Assembly (NCBI RefSeq): GCF_900186985.1
Contig: NZ_LT906447.1
Coordinates: forward strand, 1,240,001 to 1,304,000
Reading direction: 5' to 3'
Length of the DNA stretch: 64,000 nt
From: Staphylococcus piscifermentans
GTDB lineage: Bacteria > Bacillota > Bacilli > Staphylococcales > Staphylococcaceae
Shown here: positions 58,208 to 64,000 of the stretch, piece by piece
How the letters are laid out: each line of letters starts with the position of its first letter
How positions within the stretch are numbered: the first letter of the stretch is position 1
Program-made: the position numbers and the translations under genes
Notes under the pieces: model-generated
The model's input: only the letters and a program-made list of their open reading frames with translations
Database searches by the model: none
Told to the model about the DNA's origin: nothing

Positions 58208-58708
58208 ATGGTACAAATTACATTCGGCGGTGATCCCGTTACATTATCAGGCAACCCGGTAGAAGAAGGTCAAACAGCACCAGACTTCACAGTTGTGAAC
58301 AACGATTTAGAAGAAGTGACACTTAAAGATTATGATGGCAAGAAGAAATTAATTAGTGCAGTGCCTTCAATTGATACAGGTGTATGTGACAAACAAACAC
58401 GTAAATTCAACGAAGAGGCTTCTTCTGAAGAAGGCGGCGTTGTGTTGACTATTTCTGAAGACTTGCCTTTCGCACAAAAAAGATGGTGTGCAGCAAGCGG
58501 CTTAGATAATGTTATTTTATTAAGTGATTATCAAAAACATTCATTTGGTAAAAACTTCGGTGTTTTGATGGAAGGTTTAGAATTATTAGCACGTTCAGTA
58601 TTCGTCTTAGACAAAGATAACAAAGTTGTTTATTCTGAAATCGTGAGCGAAGGTACTGACTTCCCTGATTTCGATTCAGCTTTAAAAGCTTATAAAGAAT
58701 TAGACTAA
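58208..58708 (+). CDS. tpx: Thiol peroxidase
   Basis: A 166-residue atypical 2-Cys peroxiredoxin. The peroxidatic Cys60 is in [17 protein letters not shown] and the resolving Cys94 in [11 protein letters not shown], the spacing expected of Tpx. It reduces H2O2 and organic peroxides at the expense of thioredoxin. AGGAGG precedes the ATG, and a TATAAT lies about 50 bases before it. A strong terminator follows. Confidence 0.96.
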   Translation: MVQITFGGDPVTLSGNPVEEGQTAPDFTVVNNDLEEVTLKDYDGKKKLISAVPSIDTGVCDKQTRKFNEEASSEEGGVVLTISEDLPFAQKRWCAASGLDNVILLSDYQKHSFGKNFGVLMEGLELLARSVFVLDKDNKVVYSEIVSEGTDFPDFDSALKAYKELD

Positions 58709-58743
58709 AATATAAGTGATTTCTTATAAATAAATATTAAATC

Positions 58744-58796
58744 AGACTGCTCATAATTAGTGCTAGTAGTACTTATTGATTATGAGCAGTCTTTTT
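58744..58796 (+). terminator. Terminator of tpx
   Basis: AGACTGCTCATAAT (58744-58757) pairs perfectly with ATTATGAGCAGTCT (58779-58792), followed by T5. It ends only 16 bases before the ytxK start, so its 3' side borders that gene's ribosome site. Confidence 0.9.
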
Positions 58797-58811
58797 AGGA
58801 AGGGTTATAAT

Positions 58812-59759
58812 ATGGCTGAAGAAAAAACAATCATGGAACGGTTGTTTCATGAACTAGATGATAAAACAAAGGCTTTGAATGAGGAGAACGGACAGAGTTT
58901 TATTGAGAATTTGGGTTTAGCAATGGAGGATATTTATCAAAATAATCGCGAGTTGTTAGAACAGGCGACACTTGCTGATAGACGTAAAGCATTCCAGTTT
59001 GCTTATTTAAGTTTGATGCAAGAGCAAGAAATTCAAGCGAATCATCAAATTACACCTGATTCTATAGGATTGATTTTGGGTTATTTAGTTGAACGCTTCA
59101 CTGAAGGTAAGAAAGAACTGAATATTGTAGACTTAACGAGCGGAAGCGGCCATTTGAGTGCTACAGTGCATGAAGTGTTGAAAGACCAGACATTGATGCA
59201 TCACTTGGTTGAAGTTGATCCTGTACTCTCACGTGTAAGTGTCCATCTCGCTAATTTCTTAGAAATACCTTTCGATGTTTATCCTCAAGATGCCATTATG
59301 CCTTTGCCGTTTGAAGAGGCGGACGTGGTAATCGGTGACCTTCCTGTAGGGTATTATCCTGTAGATGATCGTAGTCATGAAATGAAACTTGGATTTGAAG
59401 AAGGACACAGTTATGCGCATTATCTTTTAATTGAGCAGGCTGTGGAAGCGTTGAGAGGAAGCGGTTATGCCTTCTTAGTAGTACCAAGTAATATTTTTGA
59501 AGGTAATGAAGTGAAACAGCTTGAAAAATTCATTGCTACAGATACTGAAATGCAAGCATTTCTTAACTTACCGAAAACACTTTTCAAAAGTGAAAACTCT
59601 CGTAAATCTATTTTAATTCTGCAGAAAAAAGAACAAGGCGAAACGCACTCTGTAGAGGTGTTGTTAGCGAATATTCCAGATTTCAAAGCACCACAACAAT
59701 TCCAAAAATTTATGGGTGAATTGAATGAATGGCTGCAACAAAATCATCACAAATTTTAA
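58812..59759 (+). CDS. ytxK: Class I SAM-dependent methyltransferase, YtxK type
   Basis: A 315-residue protein of the N6-adenine-type methyltransferase family. The N-terminal helical domain resembles that of type I restriction HsdM subunits. NIVDLTSGSGHLSATVHEV is the SAM motif, VEVDPVLSRV the acidic loop, and VIGDLPVGYYPVDD occupies the catalytic NPPY position as DLPVGYYP, so it deviates from standard N6-A enzymes. Substrate unknown. I chose ATG 58812 because AGGAAGGG precedes it; the longer frame runs through the tpx terminator. ackA follows 82 bases later, the conserved tpx-ytxK-ackA order. Confidence 0.88.
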   Translation: MAEEKTIMERLFHELDDKTKALNEENGQSFIENLGLAMEDIYQNNRELLEQATLADRRKAFQFAYLSLMQEQEIQANHQITPDSIGLILGYLVERFTEGKKELNIVDLTSGSGHLSATVHEVLKDQTLMHHLVEVDPVLSRVSVHLANFLEIPFDVYPQDAIMPLPFEEADVVIGDLPVGYYPVDDRSHEMKLGFEEGHSYAHYLLIEQAVEALRGSGYAFLVVPSNIFEGNEVKQLEKFIATDTEMQAFLNLPKTLFKSENSRKSILILQKKEQGETHSVEVLLANIPDFKAPQQFQKFMGELNEWLQQNHHKF

Positions 59760-59841
59760 CTGTAACAATCTTGTATTTGCACTGTATTAATGGTTAAATA
59801 GATATGGTAAAAGAAAATGGAAAAATTGGAGGCATACTCTT

Positions 59842-61038
59842 ATGTCAAATTTAGTTTTAGCGATTAACGCAGGCAGCTCATCATTGAAATTTCAACTTAT
59901 CGAAATGCCTGAAGAAAAATTAGTCAGTAAAGGCTTAATTGAAAGAATCGGTCTTAAAGGCTCAAAGATAACTGTTGAATACGATGGACGTAAATTCACT
60001 GATGAAAAGGAAATTAATGACCACGTACAAGCTGTTAATGTCATGTTAGATAACTTAATTGATTTAGGTATTATTCGTGACATCAATGATATCGATGGAA
60101 CAGGCCACCGTGTGGTACATGGCGGCGAACTTTTCCCTGAATCAGCATTAGTAACAAATGATGTGGAAAAACAAATTGAATCTTTAACAGAACTTGCACC
60201 TTTGCACAACCCGGCCAACTTAATGGGTATCCGTGCATTCCGTAAGTTATTGCCAGGCATTCCGCATGTGGCAGTATTCGATACATCATTCCATCAAACT
60301 ATGCCTGAACAAGCTTATTTATACAGCTTACCGTTCCACTATTATAAAGACTATGGTATTCGTAAATACGGTTTCCATGGCACAAGTCATAAATATGTAT
60401 CACAACGTGCAGCTGAAATTCTCGGTAAACCAATTGAAGAATTACGTATTATCTCATGTCATATCGGTAATGGTGCTTCAATCGCTGCAATCGACGGCGG
60501 CGAATCGGTAGATACTTCAATGGGCTTCACACCTTTAGCAGGTGTAACAATGGGTACACGTTCAGGTGATATTGACCCAGCCTTAATTCCGTACATTATG
60601 GAAAAAACAGGTAAAAGCGCTGAAGCCGTATTAGATATCTTGAATAAAGAATCAGGTCTACTTGGTATTTCTGGTACTTCAAGTGACTTGCGTGATTTAG
60701 AACAAGATGCGGAAGAAGGTAAAACACGTGCACAACTTGCTTTAGATGTGTTTGCATCTCGTATTCATAAATATATCGGCTCTTATGCAGCAAAAATGCA
60801 TGGTGTGGATGTCGTTATCTTTACTGCAGGAGTAGGAGAAAACTCCGATGAAGTCCGTGCCCGTGTATTAGAAGGATTAGAATTCATGGGTGTGTATTGG
60901 GATCCTAAGAAAAATTCTCAGTTACATGGCACAGAAGGATTTATCAATTATCCTCACTCACCAGTAAAAGTCATGGTAATACCAACAAATGAAGAAGTTA
61001 TGATAGCAAGAGACGCTGTTAAATTCGGCAGTCTATAA
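59842..61038 (+). CDS. ackA: Acetate kinase
   Basis: A 398-residue ASKHA-fold kinase interconverting acetyl-phosphate and acetate with ATP formation. The start [18 protein letters not shown] (18 residues) is the phosphate-1 motif, [29 protein letters not shown] and FTAGVGENS are all present with substrate Arg/His/Asp residues. TTGGAGG precedes the ATG. It handles overflow acetate, opposite to AcsA in this window. A long hairpin ends the transcript. Confidence 0.97.
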   Translation: MSNLVLAINAGSSSLKFQLIEMPEEKLVSKGLIERIGLKGSKITVEYDGRKFTDEKEINDHVQAVNVMLDNLIDLGIIRDINDIDGTGHRVVHGGELFPESALVTNDVEKQIESLTELAPLHNPANLMGIRAFRKLLPGIPHVAVFDTSFHQTMPEQAYLYSLPFHYYKDYGIRKYGFHGTSHKYVSQRAAEILGKPIEELRIISCHIGNGASIAAIDGGESVDTSMGFTPLAGVTMGTRSGDIDPALIPYIMEKTGKSAEAVLDILNKESGLLGISGTSSDLRDLEQDAEEGKTRAQLALDVFASRIHKYIGSYAAKMHGVDVVIFTAGVGENSDEVRARVLEGLEFMGVYWDPKKNSQLHGTEGFINYPHSPVKVMVIPTNEEVMIARDAVKFGSL

Positions 61039-61048
61039 TTTAAAATGA

Positions 61049-61115
61049 ACAATCCGTTTGATAGAGGTTGGAACTTTAATTGGTCCCAATGGCTATCAGA
61101 TGGATTGTTTTTTTA
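61049..61115 (+). terminator. Terminator of ackA
   Basis: ACAATCCGTTTGATAG (61049-61064) pairs with CTATCAGATGGATTGT (61093-61108), with further pairing inside (GTTGG with CCAAT), and a T7 run. Confidence 0.88.
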
Positions 61116-61202
61116 GTTAGAACTGAGAGTAGGGGAGAATTGGAAAGAGTTTGAATTAAGTATAATGTCTATGCACATAGCTATTTTCCGAACATGAAAA
61201 AA

Positions 61203-61230
61203 GGATTGAAACTTTAATAAGTCTCAATCC
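61203..61230 (-). terminator. Terminator of the usp gene
   Basis: On the minus strand GGATTGAGACTT pairs with AGTTTCAATCC around ATTAA, followed by T6. A separate 14-bp perfect palindrome, ATCACTTAAGTGAT, lies between it and the stop codon at 61237-61250. Confidence 0.78.
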
Positions 61231-61258
61231 CTCATTATCACTTAAGTGATAGATAGTT

Positions 61259-61762
61259 TTATTTAGCTTGATATTGTTTACGTAATTCTTCAGTCGCAAC
61301 TTGCGGTTGGAAATCTTCAGGCATTTCTTCAGTACGTACTACCAAAACATCACAAGGTGAGTGACGTACAATTGCTTCAGAAACTGAACCTACGATAAAT
61401 CTTTCAACTGCGTTTAAACCAGATGTACCGCAAATTACTAAGTCTGCATCGACTTCTTTAGCAATTTTCTTAGGAATAATTGCTTTAGGAGAACCAAACT
61501 CTAATAATGTTTCTACATCTTTCACGCCTTCTTCATGAGCAAATTCTTTGTACCCTTTAAGTAATTCTTCAGAGAATTGTTTAGATTTCTCAGTGAATTG
61601 TACATCATATACCTCATAAGAAGTATAAGTTCTTGAATCAATAACATTTGTAATAATGAGTTTAGCATCATTACGTTTTGCAACTTCCACCGCTTTATTG
61701 AATGCCCATTCAGCTTCTTGCGATCCATCAACAGCGATTAAAATATGTTTGTAAGTTAACAT
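61259..61762 (-). CDS. Universal stress protein (UspA family)
   Basis: A 167-residue single Usp domain. The N-terminal strand YKHILIAVDGSQEAEWAFN (19 residues) and the ATP-binding loop GTSGLNAVERFIVGSVSEAI, with the G-x2-G-x9-G-[ST] pattern complete, indicate the nucleotide-binding class. It is a cytosolic stress protein of unknown precise role. I chose ATG 61762 because AAGGAGG lies 9 bases before it. The gene lies between convergent ackA and divergent ald, as in other staphylococci. Confidence 0.92.
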   Translation of the reverse strand: MLTYKHILIAVDGSQEAEWAFNKAVEVAKRNDAKLIITNVIDSRTYTSYEVYDVQFTEKSKQFSEELLKGYKEFAHEEGVKDVETLLEFGSPKAIIPKKIAKEVDADLVICGTSGLNAVERFIVGSVSEAIVRHSPCDVLVVRTEEMPEDFQPQVATEELRKQYQAK

Positions 61763-61970
61763 CGTAAATGACCTCCTTCTTCTATTCAATTTTATTTTAG
61801 CACAGTTTACAGAATATTAGAAATGATTATATTAAGTTAAATATTTACAATTTATTGAAGGTTGCAATATTCTTATAATTCGTAATAATTTAAACTTATC
61901 AATAATTATAGCCATAATGATTGCGCTTCCATCGCTTTCGCGTTACGATAATGCATGGGAGGTGTACGGA

Positions 61971-63086
61971 ATGAAAATAGGTATTCCAAAAGAGATAAAA
62001 AATAATGAAAACAGAGTAGGTTTATCACCAAGTGGTGTGCATGCATTAGTAGAGAAAGGGCATACGGTGCTTGTCGAACACACTGCTGGAGAAGGTTCAT
62101 TCTTTACGGATGAAGATTATAAAGCTGTAGGTGCTGATATTGTAAACAGCGCTGGAGAAGCTTGGGATGTAGAAATGGTTATCAAGGTTAAGGAACCAAT
62201 CAAAGAAGAATATCAATACTTCAGAGAAGACTTAATCTTATTCACTTATTTACACTTGGCAAACGATAAAGAATTGACAGAAGCATTAGCTGAAAATAAA
62301 GTTGTAGCAATTGCTTATGAAACAGTTCAATTGCCAGATAACTCTTTACCATTATTAACACCAATGAGTGAAGTTGCAGGAAGAATGGCTGCGCAAATCG
62401 GTGCGCAATTCTTGCAAAAATTCTATGGCGGTAAAGGTATCTTACTTTCTGGTATTCCTGGCGTTCCTAAAGGTAATGTAACAATTATCGGTGGTGGCCA
62501 AGCAGGTACAAACGCTGCTAAAATCGCTTTAGGTTTAGGTGCAAACGTAACCATCTTAGACGTTAACCCTAAACGTTTACAAGAGCTTGAAGATTTATTT
62601 GATGGACGTGTTAACACTATTATGTCTAACCCATTAAATATTGAAGAAGCTGTAGTAAACAGTGACTTTGTAATTGGTGCAGTATTAATTCCTGGTGCAA
62701 AAGCTCCAAAATTAGTTACTGAAGACATGGTTAAACAAATGAAAGACGGTTCTGTTATGGTTGATATCGCTATTGACCAAGGCGGAATCTTCGAAACATC
62801 TGACCATGTGACAACTCATGATGATCCAACTTACATCAAACATGGTGTTGTGCATTATGCAGTTGCAAACATGCCTGGTGCGGTTCCACGTACTTCAACA
62901 GTTGGTTTAAACAATGCAACATTACCTTATGCATTGCAAATTGCAAACAAAGGTTATTTAAATGCATTACGTGATAACCAACCATTATCATTAGGATTAA
63001 ATGTTTACGACGGCAAAGTAACTAACGAAGGCGTCGCTAAAGCACTTGATCTTCCGTATACACCAGTAGATAAAGCATTAGTTTAA
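61971..63086 (+). CDS. ald: Alanine dehydrogenase
   Basis: A 371-residue NAD enzyme converting alanine to pyruvate and ammonia. The start [20 protein letters not shown] is the family signature. Lys75 region VIKVKEP, the catalytic His in TYLHLAND, and the Rossmann motif [19 protein letters not shown] (19 residues) are present, and [13 protein letters not shown] holds the catalytic Asp. I chose ATG 61971 because GGGAGGTG stands before it. Staphylococci may have two ald genes; this one, next to usp and ackA, corresponds to the locus usually called ald or ald2. Two terminator-type hairpins follow. Confidence 0.96.
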   Translation: MKIGIPKEIKNNENRVGLSPSGVHALVEKGHTVLVEHTAGEGSFFTDEDYKAVGADIVNSAGEAWDVEMVIKVKEPIKEEYQYFREDLILFTYLHLANDKELTEALAENKVVAIAYETVQLPDNSLPLLTPMSEVAGRMAAQIGAQFLQKFYGGKGILLSGIPGVPKGNVTIIGGGQAGTNAAKIALGLGANVTILDVNPKRLQELEDLFDGRVNTIMSNPLNIEEAVVNSDFVIGAVLIPGAKAPKLVTEDMVKQMKDGSVMVDIAIDQGGIFETSDHVTTHDDPTYIKHGVVHYAVANMPGAVPRTSTVGLNNATLPYALQIANKGYLNALRDNQPLSLGLNVYDGKVTNEGVAKALDLPYTPVDKALV

Positions 63087-63115
63087 TTTAATAATTAAAA
63101 TTAATGGGATGTCAT

Positions 63116-63138
63116 TGAGGCGATAATTTATTGTCTCA
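63116..63138 (+). terminator. First hairpin after ald, TGAGACA-type family
   Basis: TGAGGCGATAA pairs with TTATTGTCTCA with two G-U pairs. It resembles the AGCTGAGACA hairpins at 4207, 14679 and 30492. Confidence 0.6.
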
Positions 63139-63154
63139 GCAAACATCATATAAT

Positions 63155-63206
63155 AAGCTCCAACCATTCTGTTTAGGGTTTTTCAGAATGCGTTGGGGCT
63201 TTTTTG
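63155..63206 (+). terminator. Main terminator of ald
   Basis: AAGCTCCAACCATTCTG pairs with CAGAATGCGTTGGGGCTT around a 12-base loop and ends in T6. Confidence 0.9.
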
Positions 63207-63275
63207 TTTGAAAAGAGGGGTGGGAGAGTTGCTGGAAATTTTTGGTATCGCGCGAATATGTTAGAAAGAGTATTT

Positions 63276-63452
63276 TCTAGACACAAGATTTAGAGAAGTG
63301 TCCAGAAAAGGGTGTAATCTAGACACAAGTTTTAAAGAAGTGTCTAGAAAAGGGGTAAATCTAGACACAAGATTCAGAGAAGTGTCCAGAAAAGGGTGTA
63401 ATCTAGACACAAGTTTCAGAGAAGTGTCTAGAAAAGCATATAATCTGGACAC
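63276..63452. repeat. Tandem array of four exact-period 42-bp hairpin units plus a partial fifth
   Basis: Units start at 63276, 63318, 63360 and 63402, each 42 bases, and a fifth begins at 63444. Each unit carries the inverted pair TCTAGACAC and GTGTCTAGA (or GTGTCCAGA) around about 13 bases, then an AAAAGGGTGTAA-like linker. Units 1 and 3, and 2 and 4, are most alike, so a two-unit duplication is possible. Because 42 is divisible by 3, an antisense frame with 14-residue repeats stays open; I do not think it is a gene. Confidence 0.93.
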
Positions 63453-63472
63453 TTCTCTCGCTATATAAAAAA

Positions 63473-63508
63473 GGAGTTGAGACCATATCATCATCCTGTC
63501 TCAACTCC
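63473..63508. terminator. Hairpin after the tandem array
   Basis: GGAGTTGAGAC (63473-63483) pairs perfectly with GTCTCAACTCC (63498-63508). The preceding A6 run becomes a T-run on the minus strand, so it could stop minus-strand transcripts from the M24 peptidase gene. Confidence 0.7.
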
Positions 63509-63570
63509 CGTATACTTTACCGACTGCAGCTATCTGAATGGAAAATTTGCTAAATACAAATTTTTGCCAA

Positions 63571-63616
63571 AGCGCAAGGAAAAAATAATATTAACAAATT
63601 TAATTGCCCTTGCGCT
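63571..63616 (-). terminator. Possible hairpin just after the M24 peptidase gene
   Basis: AGCGCAAGG and CCTTGCGCT are perfectly complementary, 28 bases apart. The T-run on the minus strand is poor, so this is a weaker terminator candidate than 63473-63508. Confidence 0.45.
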
Positions 63617-63632
63617 CTCCTCTTATAAATCT

Positions 63633-64000
63633 TTATTTTTCATAGTGTGTCAAAACTTCATGACCGTCTTCAGTAACTAAAATGTCATCTTCGATACGAA
63701 CGCCCACTTGTTCTGGTACATAGATACCTGGTTCAACAGTAACGACCATACCAGAAACAAATTTATTTGTGTTATGACCTGCAACGTCTTGATATTCATG
63801 TTCTTCTAATCCTAGACCATGCCCTAAGCGATGTAAGAAATATTCGCCATAACCTGCTTCTTCAATAATACCGCGCGCTTTTCTATCAACATCGCCGATG
63901 ACAACGCCAGGTTTAATCATATTGATAGCTTCTTTTTCCGCTTTAAGAACAATGTCATAAACTTCTTTAGCTTTTTGATCGGGTGTTCCGAAAGCAACTG
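63633..64000 (-). CDS. 3' end of an M24 Xaa-Pro peptidase gene
   Basis: Partial: the frame is open to the window edge ([20 protein letters not shown] is the first visible part). The C-terminal half of the pita-bread fold shows [13 protein letters not shown] with the metal His, [12 protein letters not shown] with metal Glu, and [11 protein letters not shown] with the last Glu, so the visible metal site is complete. Such enzymes cleave Xaa-Pro dipeptides or N-terminal Xaa-Pro bonds. In staphylococci a proline dipeptidase homologue stands next to ald. Whether it is PepQ- or PepP-like cannot be decided without the N-terminus. Confidence 0.9.
   Translation of the reverse strand, partial: VAFGTPDQKAKEVYDIVLKAEKEAINMIKPGVVIGDVDRKARGIIEEAGYGEYFLHRLGHGLGLEEHEYQDVAGHNTNKFVSGMVVTVEPGIYVPEQVGVRIEDDILVTEDGHEVLTHYEK

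Noticed and set aside
63276..63452. CRISPR-like regular repeats
   Set aside because: The units are contiguous and repeat along their whole 42-base length, so there are no unique spacers. No cas gene is near.
63261..63494. Minus-strand frame with 14-residue repeats (like FLDTSLNLVSR) across the hairpin array
   Set aside because: The open frame follows automatically from a 42-base repeat period. There is no ribosome site, and the frame runs over a terminator hairpin.

Overview
The window is a low-GC Firmicute chromosome segment that reads as Staphylococcus. Evidence: murJ, pepV, dat, ytmP, trmB, an SftA-type translocase, murC, aroA(G), ccpA, acuC/acuA and acsA, fhs, sgtA, tyrS, then serA, rpsD, ezrA, thiI, tpx, ackA and ald stand in the order I know from staphylococcal core genomes, and the proteins are full length and staphylococcal in character. 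I cannot fix the species. It looks like a coagulase-negative staphylococcus, possibly of the carnosus/simulans type, but that is a guess. Nearly everything is core housekeeping DNA. I see no prophage, insertion sequence, CRISPR array, tRNA or rRNA gene.

Layout. 1-7.2 kb: end of the riboflavin operon (ribBA 3' end, ribH), then proline dehydrogenase, a degenerate-looking alpha/beta hydrolase, Rex-controlled L-lactate dehydrogenase, the tRNA-modification pair mnmM/mnmL, and an MFS transporter split by one extra T in a T-tract. 7.2-23.4 kb: leuS behind a leucine T-box, murJ with an rRNA pseudouridine synthase, pepV-dat, ytmP-trmB, a metallo-hydrolase, and a run of small conserved genes (M42 peptidase, thioredoxin-like, DUF1444, YtpR). 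23.4-33.2 kb: the SftA/FtsK-type translocase with a huge acidic linker, murC, two general-stress-type membrane proteins behind a SigB-like promoter, aroA(G) and ccpA. 33.3-41.9 kb: the acetate module acuC-acuA / acsA around a perfect cre site, then fhs, sgtA and tyrS behind a tyrosine T-box. 42-52 kb: htrA, an acyltransferase, a glucose/GlcNAc-type PTS EIICB, a HAD protein with a Fur-like box, serA with a class-V aminotransferase, OsmC, GDPD and rpsD with its structured leader. 52-64 kb: free-methionine sulfoxide reductase, ezrA, a cysteine desulfurase-thiI pair, a TauE/SafE exporter, tpx, ytxK, ackA, usp, ald, a 42-bp hairpin tandem array and the 3' end of an M24 peptidase gene.

How it works together. 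Much of the window is central carbon, nitrogen and redox control. CcpA is encoded here, and cre-like sites stand before putA (perfect), acsA (perfect), ccpA itself, fhs and the PTS gene. A Rex operator covers the ldh start region. CodY-like boxes lie before pepV, aroA and the aminotransferase-serA operon. AcuA and AcuC are the acetyltransferase and deacetylase that tune AcsA, and AckA provides the other acetate/acetyl-phosphate route.

Most interesting loose ends: the T-tract frameshift in the MFS gene, an unassigned transcript-like unit at 17.3-17.6 kb with a Fur-like box, a Fur-like box on the HAD gene promoter, the exact 42-bp hairpin array near 63.3 kb, an alpha/beta hydrolase lacking its serine nucleophile, and a 13-codon leader ORF with the only good ribosome binding site before a flavoprotein gene. 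All functional statements rest on reading motifs by eye and on family knowledge. No database search was run.
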